Shown piece after piece: positions 1 through 8,690 of a stretch of DNA of 29,742 nucleotides; the stretch's first letter is position 1, and the number at the start of each line of letters is the position of its first letter. Under the pieces are notes generated by a model. That model had not been told where the DNA came from and made no database searches. It was given only the letters and a program-made list of their open reading frames with translations. The stretch is from assembly GCA_029936295.1 (NCBI GenBank), contig JAPYTH010000021.1, positions 1 to 29,742 of the forward strand, in the 5' to 3' direction. A program made the position numbers and the translations under genes. The DNA comes from TMED109 sp015660425. Its GTDB lineage: Bacteria; Pseudomonadota; Alphaproteobacteria; TMED109.

Positions 1-30
1 ATTTTAAGCTTAAATATTTTATACTTGAAA

Positions 31-49
31 TATATTATTTAATAATATA
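31..49. promoter_or_regulatory. Palindrome upstream of the anthranilate operon, candidate MarR operator
   Basis: A perfect inverted repeat with 9-bp arms (TATATTATT and AATAATATA) around one central base lies 40 bp upstream of the first operon gene. The operon encodes its own MarR-family regulator, and MarR proteins usually bind palindromes of 16-20 bp near their own promoters, so autoregulation is a reasonable inference. Both arms are pure A/T in an A/T-rich region, so chance is a real alternative. Confidence 0.35.
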
Positions 50-88
50 ACTTATATTTATGATAAAATATATATTGTATATTTTCAT

Positions 89-2386
89 ATGAAGATTGTC
101 TGTATAGGCGGAGGACCAGGTGGTTTATACTTTGCCATCTCCATAAAATTACAAAACCCCAATATTGAAGTTGTTGTTATAGAAAGAAATAAACCTGCAG
201 ATACATTTGGTTGGGGTGTAGTTTTGTCTGATGATACTCTGGATAATTTAGAAAGAAATGATTCCATTAGCGCTAAAAAAATACGTTCAAATTTTGCGTA
301 TTGGGATGATATAGCATTACATCATAAAGGTAAAAAGCTGAAATCTACGGGACATGGTTTTTGCGGCATTGGAAGAAATACCTTATTAGTAATTTTACAA
401 GAACGTGCAAGAGAATTAGGAGTTCAATTGAAATTTGAATTTGAAGTAGGCAGCGCTTCTGAATATATGAATCAGTATGATATAGTGGTTGCTGCAGATG
501 GATTAAACTCTAAAATTCGTAATGAATTTACAGAAATTTTTAAACCTGATACTGATTTAAGGGCCTGTCAATTTGTATGGCTTGGTACTCGCCAAAAGTT
601 TGATGATGCTTTTACTTTTATTTTTGAAGAAACAAAACATGGATGGGTTTGGGCGCATGCTTATCAATTCGATTCTAATACTGCAACTTTTATAGTTGAA
701 TGCAGCCAAGACACTTTTGATGCTTTTGGTTTTAATAATCTTACTCAAGCTGAAAGCATTAATATTTGCCAAGATATATTCAAAGATTACTTAGATGATA
801 ATACATTAATGACTAATGCAAACAATATTAGAGGTTCTGCTTGGATTAAGTTCCCAAGAGTACTCTGTGAGAAGTGGAGTCATAAAAATATAGTATTATT
901 GGGAGATGCTTCTGCAACAGCACATTTTTCTATTGGTTCTGGAACTAAGTTAGCATTAGAAAGTGCAATTTCTCTGGCTAATAATTTAGTTATTGAAAAA
1001 AATTATAATTTAGCATTTGAAAAATATGAAGCCACTAGAAAATTAGAAGTCTTGAGATTACAATCAGCAGCAAGAAATTCAGTTGAATGGTTTGAAGATG
1101 TAGAAAGGTATTTAGGTTTAGACCCTATTCAATTAAAATATTCTTTATTAACGCGTTCTCAAAGAATTAGTCATGAAAACTTGAGAGAGCGTGATCCAGA
1201 ATGGCTTAATCAGGCAGAGAAATGGTTTCAAAGTAAAGCTGGAATAAATAGCAATGAAAAAGTAAGAGCTCCTATGTTTGCTCCATTTAAACTTAGAGGA
1301 TTAGAATTAAAGAATAGAATTGTTGTCTCCCCTATGGCGCAATATAAAGCAGTAAATGGGTGTCCAACAGATTGGCATTTTGTGCATTATGCAGAAAGAG
1401 CAAAAGGGGGAGCCGGATTAATTTATGTTGAAATGACATGTGTTTCTTCTGAAGGGCGAATTACTCCAGGCTGTACAGGCTTGTATTCAGAGGAACACGA
1501 ATTAGCCTGGAAAAGAATAATTGATTTTATTCATTTAGAAACTGAGGCAAAAATATCTTGTCAAATAGGTCATGCAGGAAGAAAAGGTTCTACGCAATTA
1601 GGATGGGAAGAAATGGATGCTCCATTAAAAGATGGTAATTGGCCAATAATTTCTGCTTCTTCTATTCCTTGGTCTAAAAATAATGCTGTGCCTGATGAAA
1701 TAACAGAACAGAAAATGGAAGAAGTATTAAAACAATTTGTTTCTTCTACAGAAATGGCAAATAGAGCGGGTTTTGATATGATAGAGCTACATGCTGCCCA
1801 TGGTTATTTAATATCTTCATTTATCTCTCCAAAATCTAATATACGCAAAGATAAATATGGAGGCTCATTAGATAATCGTATGAGATACCCTTTAGAAGTT
1901 GCTACAGCAATGAGGAAAAACTGGCCAAAGGAAAAACCTATGTCGGTTAGAATTTCTGCAAATGATTGGGTTGGTGAACAAGGAGTTACTCCTGAAGAAT
2001 CGGTAAAAATAGCAAAAATGTTTAAATGTATTGGAATTGATATAATAGATGTTTCAGCTGGACAAACTTCTGATGAAGCAAAGCCAGTATATGGAAGAAT
2101 GTTTCAGACACCTTTTTCGGATAGAATTCGAAATGAAGCAGATATTAATACTATGGCTGTTGGTAATATTTATGAGGCAGACCATGTTAATTCAATATTA
2201 ATGGCTGGCAGAGCAGATTTAGTATGTCTTGCTCGTCCTCATTTATCAAATCCATATTGGACTCTTCATGCGGGAACTAGTATAGGAGACCGAAGTGAAA
2301 AATGGTTAAAACCTTATGAGGCAGGGAGAGATCAAATATGGAGATTGGCTGATAGAGATAATGAAGTAGAAAAGGATGTTGAGTAA
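89..2386 (+). CDS. Anthraniloyl-CoA (2-aminobenzoyl-CoA) monooxygenase/reductase
   Basis: A two-domain flavoenzyme of 765 residues. Residues 1 to about 380 are an FAD aromatic hydroxylase domain, with a dinucleotide fold GGGPGG at 7-12, a DG motif near 138 and a GD motif at 272-273. Residues from about 393 are an old-yellow-enzyme domain with the HAAH motif at 568-571 and the DKYGGSLDNR signature. This fusion and length are characteristic of 2-aminobenzoyl-CoA monooxygenase/reductase, which hydroxylates and then reduces the ring of anthraniloyl-CoA to 2-amino-5-oxocyclohexenecarbonyl-CoA. The related salicylyl-CoA 5-hydroxylase fusion is the main alternative. The aminobenzoate-type ligase and RidA-fold protein downstream favour anthraniloyl-CoA. 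The next gene starts immediately after the stop. No ribosome binding site is visible before the ATG, so a short-leader or leaderless message is possible. Confidence 0.88.
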   Translation: MKIVCIGGGPGGLYFAISIKLQNPNIEVVVIERNKPADTFGWGVVLSDDTLDNLERNDSISAKKIRSNFAYWDDIALHHKGKKLKSTGHGFCGIGRNTLLVILQERARELGVQLKFEFEVGSASEYMNQYDIVVAADGLNSKIRNEFTEIFKPDTDLRACQFVWLGTRQKFDDAFTFIFEETKHGWVWAHAYQFDSNTATFIVECSQDTFDAFGFNNLTQAESINICQDIFKDYLDDNTLMTNANNIRGSAWIKFPRVLCEKWSHKNIVLLGDASATAHFSIGSGTKLALESAISLANNLVIEKNYNLAFEKYEATRKLEVLRLQSAARNSVEWFEDVERYLGLDPIQLKYSLLTRSQRISHENLRERDPEWLNQAEKWFQSKAGINSNEKVRAPMFAPFKLRGLELKNRIVVSPMAQYKAVNGCPTDWHFVHYAERAKGGAGLIYVEMTCVSSEGRITPGCTGLYSEEHELAWKRIIDFIHLETEAKISCQIGHAGRKGSTQLGWEEMDAPLKDGNWPIISASSIPWSKNNAVPDEITEQKMEEVLKQFVSSTEMANRAGFDMIELHAAHGYLISSFISPKSNIRKDKYGGSLDNRMRYPLEVATAMRKNWPKEKPMSVRISANDWVGEQGVTPEESVKIAKMFKCIGIDIIDVSAGQTSDEAKPVYGRMFQTPFSDRIRNEADINTMAVGNIYEADHVNSILMAGRADLVCLARPHLSNPYWTLHAGTSIGDRSEKWLKPYEAGRDQIWRLADRDNEVEKDVE

Positions 2387-3145
2387 ATGACATTAAATAA
2401 TAAACATGCAGTTGTTACTGGTGGAGGATCAGGAGTAGGGGCTGCAATAGCTCTAAAACTGGCAGAGAATGAAGTTAAAGTGACTATATTAGGAAGAAGA
2501 GATAAACCCTTAAAAGCTATAGCAAATAAGCATGAAAATATTGATTGGAGAGTTTGTGACGTAACTAATGCTAATGATTTAGAACAGTGCTACAATAATA
2601 TTCGAAAAAAATTTGGAAAAATAAATATAATTATAGCTAATGCTGGTGAAGCATTTAGTAAACCTTTTCACAAAATGTCTTCAAAAGATATTAGTTCTAT
2701 AATGGATGTAAATGTAATAGGAGTTTTTAACACTTTTAAGTATGCGTTAGAAGATATGGAAAGTGAAGGTTGGGGGAGAATGATTGCGATTTCTTCAACA
2801 GCTGGATTAAAGGGATATAGTTATGTTTCAGCATATTGCGCATCTAAGCACGCGGTTATAGGTTTAACAAGATCTTTAGCTATGGAATTAGCAAAGAAGG
2901 GAATAACTGTAAATTCTGTTTGTCCATCATATATTGATACTCCAATGACGGAACGCACAATTGCAAATATAACTAAGTTAACAAATTTGAGTTCTGTAGA
3001 TGCTATTCAAGAGTTAGTTTCATCTAATCCTCAGAAAAGATTAATCCTACCATCAGAAGTTGCAGAAACTATCTTATGGCTTTGTAAAGATACATCTAAT
3101 TCAATTAATGGACAGAGTATTTCTATAGCTGGAGGTGAAATATGA
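2387..3145 (+). CDS. SDR-family dehydrogenase of the anthranilate operon
   Basis: A classical short-chain dehydrogenase/reductase of 252 residues. It has the TGGGSGVG cofactor motif at 11-18, an NAG motif near 85-87, the catalytic serine around 136-137 and the YCASK catalytic motif at 150-154. It abuts the monooxygenase gene (start directly after that stop) and overlaps the MarR gene by 4 nt, so it is translationally coupled. In the CoA-dependent anthranilate route the ring product must be further reduced or dehydrogenated before beta-oxidation, and a 3-hydroxyacyl-CoA or alicyclic-ketone dehydrogenase role fits. The exact step cannot be read from the sequence. Confidence 0.8.
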   Translation: MTLNNKHAVVTGGGSGVGAAIALKLAENEVKVTILGRRDKPLKAIANKHENIDWRVCDVTNANDLEQCYNNIRKKFGKINIIIANAGEAFSKPFHKMSSKDISSIMDVNVIGVFNTFKYALEDMESEGWGRMIAISSTAGLKGYSYVSAYCASKHAVIGLTRSLAMELAKKGITVNSVCPSYIDTPMTERTIANITKLTNLSSVDAIQELVSSNPQKRLILPSEVAETILWLCKDTSNSINGQSISIAGGEI

Positions 3146-3606
3146 CTCAGATAAATAAAAACATTACCCCTAAAGTGTCTAAAACAAGATTACGATCTTG
3201 GTTAAAAATTTTAAAAACTTCTAATTTTATTGAAAAACAAATTAGGGAAAGATTAAGAAAAAATCATAATACTACTTTACCAAGATTTGATGTTATGTCT
3301 GCTTTATATAGATCAAAAAAAGGTTTAAAGATGACTGAAATTTCTGGTGCCTTAAAAGTATCTAATGGAAATATTACAGGAATTATTGATCGTTTAATTC
3401 AAGATGGACATGTTTTTAGAGTGGCAGTAGAAGGGGATAGAAGAACTAATTTAGTAGGCTTAACTAATAAAGGAAAAACTCAATTTGAAAAATACGCAAA
3501 TGCTCATGAATCTTGGGTAAATATAATTTTAGAGAAGTTATCTGAGCAAGAGGCTCAAGACTTAATAAATTTGTTAGACAAAATATCTTATAATAGGAGC
3601 AGTTAA
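3142..3606 (+). CDS. MarR-family transcriptional regulator
   Basis: A 154-residue winged-helix protein. The recognition-helix region (MTEISGALKVSNGNITGIID) and the wing containing DRR (EGDRRTNLVGLT) match MarR regulators of aromatic catabolism. It sits inside the anthranilate operon, overlapping the SDR stop by 4 nt after a strong GGAGGTG ribosome binding site, and its own stop overlaps the start of the next gene by 1 nt. MarR proteins of this kind commonly sense an aromatic acid or its CoA ester and repress their own operon. Here the likely ligand is anthranilate or anthraniloyl-CoA, by inference. The palindrome at 31-49 is a candidate operator. Confidence 0.85.
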   Translation: MTQINKNITPKVSKTRLRSWLKILKTSNFIEKQIRERLRKNHNTTLPRFDVMSALYRSKKGLKMTEISGALKVSNGNITGIIDRLIQDGHVFRVAVEGDRRTNLVGLTNKGKTQFEKYANAHESWVNIILEKLSEQEAQDLINLLDKISYNRSS

Positions 3607-4415
3607 TGAATATGATACATTATAAGGCAAAACATTTTAATTATTCAGTTTCTAATGGAATAGCTTTACTTTCCTTAACTGGAGTTGAACAAAAAAATCC
3701 ATTAACTTTTGAGAGTTACGCTGAGTTAAGAGATTTTTTTAGAGAGCTGGTTTATTGTGATAATATTAATGCTGTAATATTTGGCTCTAATGGAGGAAAT
3801 TTTTGTTCAGGTGGCAACGTTAATGATATTATTGGACCTCTTGTAAAAATGTCTATGAAAGAGTTACTAAACTTCACGCGGATGACTGGTGATGTCATTA
3901 AAGCCATGATAAATAGTAAAAAACCAATTATAGCGTCAGTAGATGGAATTTGTGTTGGTGCAGGAGCAATACTGGCTATGGCATCTGATATTAGAATTGC
4001 TACACCTGAAGCTAAAACAGCATTTTTATTCACTAGGGTAGGACTTGCTGGGTGTGATATGGGAGCATGTGCAATTCTTCCTAGATTAATAGGACAGGGA
4101 AGGGCAGCAGAATTACTATATACAGGTAGAGTTATGACAGCAGATGAAGGAAATAAATGGGGGTTTTTTAATAAAGTGGTTGCTCCTGAAGATTTACAAA
4201 ATGCTTCTTATAAAATAGCTAAACAAATTGTTGATGGACCTACTTTTGGAAATATGATGACAAAAACTATGCTTGCACAAGAATGGTCGATGTCAATTGA
4301 ACAGGTCATTGAATCGGAAGCTCAAGCCCAAGCTATTTGCATGCAAACAGGAGACTTTAAGAGAGCGTATGAAGCTTTTATGGAAAAAGAGAAGCCAAAA
4401 TTTGAAGGGAATTAA
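3606..4415 (+). CDS. Enoyl-CoA hydratase/isomerase-family protein of anthranilate operon (atypical active site)
   Basis: A crotonase-fold protein of 269 residues. It retains the oxyanion-hole segments (CSGGN at 67-71, GAG at 118-120). Aligned to authentic hydratases, the two catalytic glutamates (rat E144 and E164) correspond to I122 and F142. The loop that follows, LAGCDMGAC at 147-155, is unlike the usual PGxGG. It is therefore unlikely to be an ordinary hydratase and may instead catalyse ring hydrolysis, isomerisation or deamination of the CoA-bound alicyclic intermediate. The same loop, as I recall it, is typical of family members found in anthranilate clusters, so it looks conserved rather than degenerate. 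A good AGGAG ribosome binding site lies 6 nt before the ATG, which overlaps the MarR stop by 1 nt. Confidence 0.8.
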   Translation: MNMIHYKAKHFNYSVSNGIALLSLTGVEQKNPLTFESYAELRDFFRELVYCDNINAVIFGSNGGNFCSGGNVNDIIGPLVKMSMKELLNFTRMTGDVIKAMINSKKPIIASVDGICVGAGAILAMASDIRIATPEAKTAFLFTRVGLAGCDMGACAILPRLIGQGRAAELLYTGRVMTADEGNKWGFFNKVVAPEDLQNASYKIAKQIVDGPTFGNMMTKTMLAQEWSMSIEQVIESEAQAQAICMQTGDFKRAYEAFMEKEKPKFEGN

Positions 4416-4436
4416 TATTTTTTATAAGGATAATTT

Positions 4437-6056
4437 ATGTTAGGCCCTACAGCTCATATTGATACATTTTCGCGTGAAAATTTACCGAAACAATCAAGAC
4501 AACCAAATTTCTTATTAGATGAATATAATTATCCTGATTATTTAAATGCTTCTGAAGAATTAACGGACTTAATGGTAGAGAAAGGTTTTGGTGACCATAC
4601 TGCATTAATAGGTAATGGTAGAAGGAGAACTTATAAAGAATTAACAGATTGGACTAATAGGTTAGCTAATGCGTTAGTTGAAAATTACGGAGTAAAACCT
4701 GGAAATAGAGTGTTGATCCGGTCAGCAAATAATCCTGCTATGGTTGCATGTTGGTTAGCAGCAACTAAGGTAGGAGCAGTAGTAGTAAATACTATGCCTA
4801 TGCTCCGTTCTGGAGAATTAGATAAGATAATAAATAAAGCTAAAATTTCTCATGCATTATGTGACAATAGATTATTACCAGAATTAAATAAATCTTTTAA
4901 AACAAATAAATATCTTAAATATTTAATTCCATTTGATGGTACTGCAAATCATAGTAGCGAATTAGATGAAGTAGCTTTAGAGAAATCAGTTAAATTCGAA
5001 TCTATAAAAACGGGAAGAGATGATGTAGCATTATTAGGTTTTACTTCAGGTACAACAGGTGAGCCAAAAGCTACTATGCATTTTCACCGTGATCTTATGA
5101 TTATTGCTGATGGATATGCAAAAGAAGTTTTGCAAGTTAATGATAAAGATATTTTTGTTGGTTCTCCTCCATTAGCATTTACTTTTGGTTTAGGTGGATT
5201 AGCAATTTTTCCCTTACGTTTTGGAGCTACAGCAACTTTATTAGAAGATGCTTCGCCTCCTAATATGATTGAAATTATTCAAAAATATAAAGCTACTGTT
5301 TGTTTTACGGCACCTACTGCATACAATGTAATGCTTTTAGCTATGGATGAAGGAATGGACCTATCTTCTTTACGTGCTGCGGTTTCTGCAGGTGAAACCT
5401 TGCCAGCGTCAGTATATAAAAATTGGCTTAAGAAAACTGGTAAACCAATGTTAGATGGAATTGGAGCAACAGAATTATTACATATATTTATATCTAATAG
5501 ATTTAATGATCATAGAGAATCATGCACGGGTAAGCCAATAAAAGGTTATGAAGCAAAAATCGTAGATGAAAATATGAAAGAATTGCCTTTAGGGGAAGTA
5601 GGAAGGTTAGTGGTAAGGGGCCCAACAGGTTGCCGATACTTATCTGATAACAGACAGTCTGATTATGTTGTAGATGGTTGGAACATAACTGGAGATAGTT
5701 TTTATATGGATAATGATGGTTATTTTTACTTTGCAGCAAGAAACGATGATATGATTATATCGTCAGGCTATAATATAGCAGGACCAGAAGTTGAGGCTGC
5801 ATTAATGTCTCATGAGGCAGTATTTGAATGTGCAGTAATTGGCTTTCCTGATAAAGAAAGAGGATCTATTGTTCAAGCACATATAGTTTTAAATGACAAT
5901 TATGTAGGCGATGAGTCACTACAAAAAATATTACAAGATTATGTAAAAGGTATTATAGCTCCTTTTAAGTATCCTAGATCAATTATATTTTTAGATACTT
6001 TACCAAAAACAAAAACAGGAAAAATTCAACGTTTTCGTTTACGAAACAATAATTAA
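4437..6056 (+). CDS. 2-aminobenzoate-CoA ligase (benzoate-CoA ligase family)
   Basis: An adenylate-forming acyl-CoA ligase of 539 residues. It has the phosphate-binding loop TSGTTGEPK at 203-211, the GATE motif (GIGATELLH) near 350, the ITGD hinge-region motif and the terminal catalytic lysine in the KTGKIQR motif (K529). It would activate anthranilate with ATP and CoA in the cytoplasm, giving the substrate of the first operon gene. The substrate is assigned from context and family resemblance (HFHRD following the A3 loop and an N-terminus typical of benzoate/2-aminobenzoate ligases); benzoate or another aromatic acid is possible. An AAGGA ribosome binding site lies 6 nt before the ATG. Confidence 0.83.
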   Translation: MLGPTAHIDTFSRENLPKQSRQPNFLLDEYNYPDYLNASEELTDLMVEKGFGDHTALIGNGRRRTYKELTDWTNRLANALVENYGVKPGNRVLIRSANNPAMVACWLAATKVGAVVVNTMPMLRSGELDKIINKAKISHALCDNRLLPELNKSFKTNKYLKYLIPFDGTANHSSELDEVALEKSVKFESIKTGRDDVALLGFTSGTTGEPKATMHFHRDLMIIADGYAKEVLQVNDKDIFVGSPPLAFTFGLGGLAIFPLRFGATATLLEDASPPNMIEIIQKYKATVCFTAPTAYNVMLLAMDEGMDLSSLRAAVSAGETLPASVYKNWLKKTGKPMLDGIGATELLHIFISNRFNDHRESCTGKPIKGYEAKIVDENMKELPLGEVGRLVVRGPTGCRYLSDNRQSDYVVDGWNITGDSFYMDNDGYFYFAARNDDMIISSGYNIAGPEVEAALMSHEAVFECAVIGFPDKERGSIVQAHIVLNDNYVGDESLQKILQDYVKGIIAPFKYPRSIIFLDTLPKTKTGKIQRFRLRNNN

Positions 6057-6076
6057 TTATATTTAAGGATAATTAT

Positions 6077-6472
6077 ATGGAAAATAAGATTATCCATCCA
6101 GACGGATGGAAAGCTACAAAAGGTTATGCTAATGGCATTTTATCTAATAATGGCCAATTATTTATTGGTGGTCAAATAGGCTGGACAGCAGCTCAAATTT
6201 TCGAAACACATACATTTATTGGCCAAATGGAACAAACATTAAATAATATTGTTACTATAGTAAAAGCGGCAGGAGGAGAAATTAAGAATATTGCGCGTTT
6301 AACTTGGTACATAAAAGATAAAAATGAATATTTAAATAATCAAAAACTTATTGGTGAAGTTTACCAAAAAATAATAGGAAAACATTATCCGGCTATGTCT
6401 ATGGTGGTTGTAAAAGATTTAATAGAAGATGAAGCTCTTTTGGAAATTGAGGCTACTGCAATAATTTCTTAA
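6077..6472 (+). CDS. RidA/YjgF-family protein lacking the substrate-carboxylate arginine
   Basis: A small Rid-fold protein of 131 residues, last in the anthranilate operon, with an AAGGA ribosome binding site. True RidA enzymes hydrolyse 2-imino acids and use an arginine (R105 in Salmonella RidA, motif PARS) to hold the free carboxylate. Here the motif reads YPAMS at 104-108, so the arginine is Met107. This places the protein outside the classical imine deaminase group. In this pathway the enamine/imine substrate would be a CoA thioester with no free carboxylate, so the change could reflect adaptation to 2-amino-5-oxocyclohexenecarbonyl-CoA or a later intermediate. The fold is clear; the reaction is inferred. 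Its stop codon directly abuts the convergent transporter gene, leaving no room for a terminator. Confidence 0.85.
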   Translation: MENKIIHPDGWKATKGYANGILSNNGQLFIGGQIGWTAAQIFETHTFIGQMEQTLNNIVTIVKAAGGEIKNIARLTWYIKDKNEYLNNQKLIGEVYQKIIGKHYPAMSMVVVKDLIEDEALLEIEATAIIS

Positions 6473-7762
6473 TTAAAAATTTAATATTCCTCTAATGACA
6501 AATATTGCTTGGTATGACCCCCAAATAGATAATATAAAAAGTATTGCAAGTGTTAAATGTTCTAAGGCCCCATTTTTATATTTAGATCCAATATAAAATT
6601 TAGATGAGGTAATATACCAAAGCGACCCGCATAAAATAGGAAGTACTATAACGGCAGAAGTATTTGCTACTAAGGTTAAAGTTATAAAGCTCGGCATATT
6701 AGGAATACTCCATATTAATGGTGAAAATAAACACCATATGACAACTAAGCGATATATTTTTGAGTGAGAAACATTTAACGGTTTAGATTTAATTACATAC
6801 TCTGATTTAATGACTCTAACAGTATCAGTGATTAAATATCCAAAACCTACTGCATTTCCAATTACAGAACTATAAAGAGCTGCAAATACACCAATAAAGA
6901 ATATAGGTTCTCCATATTTTCCTATTGCTATAGTTAGCAATAGTCCTAAATCATCTAAATTATTTATACTAATATTTTTAGGAAATAAAAGTTCTGCACC
7001 AATTGTCCAAATAGATAAATTAATTACAACTAAGATTATAGTACCAAAAGCTAAATCATATATTTGTATTTTTCTAAATTTTGGACTGTTCCAGCCTTTT
7101 TGTTGAATAAAATAAGGGTATAATAAATTTGCTATTGACCCTCCTACAGCACCTATAAGTGAAGTTATTACTAAAAGAGCACCAAAGGACCCACTTTTTG
7201 AAGGTATCTCAAACATAAATATACCTTTTGTTGCTGAAACTGGGTCAGGTCCAGTCCAAATAGCTATCCCTATTAAAGAAGAACTCAATAGAATAAGAAA
7301 TATATAAAATATTATTTCTATTCTTTTTAAGATTCCTTTAAATACAATTATTGCTGCAATGGTAACCCAAAAAATAGACCACATCCACGCAGCACCAAAA
7401 CCAAACAATTTTACACTAGATTCTCCAACCCCTTTAACCATGTATGATCCATAAAAATGGCCAAAAAATAGAGCAACTATTCCAATAAAAATAGGAATAG
7501 AAGTATGAAGTCTTTTAAGACCAGATATTAAGCTTTCATTATGTTGATTACATAATTGATATTTAGCTATAATTGAGACAAATATAAATCTAACAAAAAG
7601 TGCTATTGCCATGGCCCACATTAAAGTATAGCCATAATTACCACCCGCAATTGCAGAATCCACTAGATCTCCAGCTCCTAGCCAAGTTAAGGCTACAATT
7701 ATTCCTGGACCCATAGATTTTATATATTGCCAAAAATTATTAGGTGCAGAAGGAGTATTCAT
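6473..7762 (-). CDS. Nramp-fold transporter lacking the transition-metal site
   Basis: A polytopic membrane protein of 429 residues with about 11 hydrophobic segments and clear Nramp (SLC11) N-terminal features: MGPGIIVALTWLGAGD followed by a GGNYGY stretch. Canonical Nramp proteins bind Mn or Fe through DPGN in helix 1 and MPH in helix 6. Here the equivalent residues are GAGD (29-32) and YPY (215-217). The coordinating aspartate, asparagine and methionine are therefore gone and transition-metal transport is unlikely. Other substrates (Mg2+, another ion, or an organic solute in this APC-superfamily fold) are possible. It lies 18 nt downstream of a TauD-type dioxygenase gene and is probably co-transcribed with it, so it may import that enzyme's substrate. 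No clear ribosome binding site is visible. Confidence 0.75.
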   Translation of the reverse strand: MNTPSAPNNFWQYIKSMGPGIIVALTWLGAGDLVDSAIAGGNYGYTLMWAMAIALFVRFIFVSIIAKYQLCNQHNESLISGLKRLHTSIPIFIGIVALFFGHFYGSYMVKGVGESSVKLFGFGAAWMWSIFWVTIAAIIVFKGILKRIEIIFYIFLILLSSSLIGIAIWTGPDPVSATKGIFMFEIPSKSGSFGALLVITSLIGAVGGSIANLLYPYFIQQKGWNSPKFRKIQIYDLAFGTIILVVINLSIWTIGAELLFPKNISINNLDDLGLLLTIAIGKYGEPIFFIGVFAALYSSVIGNAVGFGYLITDTVRVIKSEYVIKSKPLNVSHSKIYRLVVIWCLFSPLIWSIPNMPSFITLTLVANTSAVIVLPILCGSLWYITSSKFYIGSKYKNGALEHLTLAILFILSIWGSYQAIFVIRGILNF

Positions 7763-7780
7763 AGTAATTACAGTTATAAT

Positions 7781-8626
7781 TTAGTTAGCATTATTTTTTA
7801 TGAGGGTTCTTAGATGAAATCTAGCTTCTCCTATAGGATAATCTACATTAACTGAATGAATTAAACATCTGTTATCCCAAATTATAATATCACCAATTTC
7901 CCATTCATGGTCATAGCGATATTTATTTTGAGTCATATGAATATGAATTTTATCAAGAAGCAGATCACTTTTCTTTCTTTCAAATCCAACTATGCGGTCA
8001 GTTCGATTAGAATTAAAATATAATGCTTTCTTATTTGTTTCATTATGAATGCGAACTAAAGGATGAATTACATCTGGAGTGTCCTTAATTTCTTCTTTTG
8101 ATCTTTTTACTGGTCTTGCTGGAGCTCTTTTAGTATCGTAACAGTGAACTGTTGATAAATTTTTAAGTAATATTTTCATTTCTGCTGAAAGATCTTCATA
8201 TGCTTTTCGTGTGTTACAAAACCTTGTATGACCTCCATAAGACGGAATATTATGAGCATGCAATATAGTGGCTTTTGGAGGATTTTTTTTAAAAGAATGA
8301 TCTGTGTGCCATCCACTTCTCCTATTAAGTTTTGGGTCTTTTGGTTTATCTTTATCGCTATTATAGGTGCTTTCTAAAATAGAAATTTCAGGCACGTCTA
8401 TATCCCAATGATTCCTTGTTACTTCTGTAAAAGGTTTTCCAAAATAAGTAGCTAATTTATATAATTCTTTAGAATTAAGTGTTTTGCTTCTTAAGCAGAG
8501 TAAGTGGTATTTTAAAAAAGATTTATAAATTAATTCAATTTCTTCATTATTAAGAGGATTAGAATAATTTCCGTTAAAGATTTCTGCACCAAGGGCACTG
8601 CTTAACGGTGATACCTTTAATTTCAT
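7781..8626 (-). CDS. TauD/TfdA-family Fe(II)/2-oxoglutarate dioxygenase
   Basis: A non-heme iron dioxygenase of 281 residues. The facial triad is visible as HTD (H107, D109) and the distal histidine H257 in the WDNRxxxH motif, followed by the 2-oxoglutarate-binding arginine region (R269/R273). It would couple oxidative decarboxylation of 2-oxoglutarate to hydroxylation of an organic substrate in the cytoplasm; family members act on taurine, 2,4-D, alkyl sulfates and others. The substrate is not identifiable here. It has a strong GGAGAGG ribosome binding site and sits between a TetR regulator and an Nramp-fold transporter, suggesting a regulator-enzyme-transporter module. Confidence 0.85.
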   Translation of the reverse strand: MKLKVSPLSSALGAEIFNGNYSNPLNNEEIELIYKSFLKYHLLCLRSKTLNSKELYKLATYFGKPFTEVTRNHWDIDVPEISILESTYNSDKDKPKDPKLNRRSGWHTDHSFKKNPPKATILHAHNIPSYGGHTRFCNTRKAYEDLSAEMKILLKNLSTVHCYDTKRAPARPVKRSKEEIKDTPDVIHPLVRIHNETNKKALYFNSNRTDRIVGFERKKSDLLLDKIHIHMTQNKYRYDHEWEIGDIIIWDNRCLIHSVNVDYPIGEARFHLRTLIKNNAN

Positions 8627-8690
8627 AATTTACCTCTCCAAATCATATTATCAACTTTTGGAAATTAGTAAAAATATATAAGTATTTATT

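Noticed and set aside
3752..4033. 93-codon frame opposite the crotonase-fold gene
   Set aside because: Antisense shadow of a conserved coding region; its hydrophobicity follows from the opposite strand's codons.
6473..7762. Mn2+/Fe2+ transporter MntH
   Set aside because: Neither the DPGN nor the MPH metal-binding motif is present.
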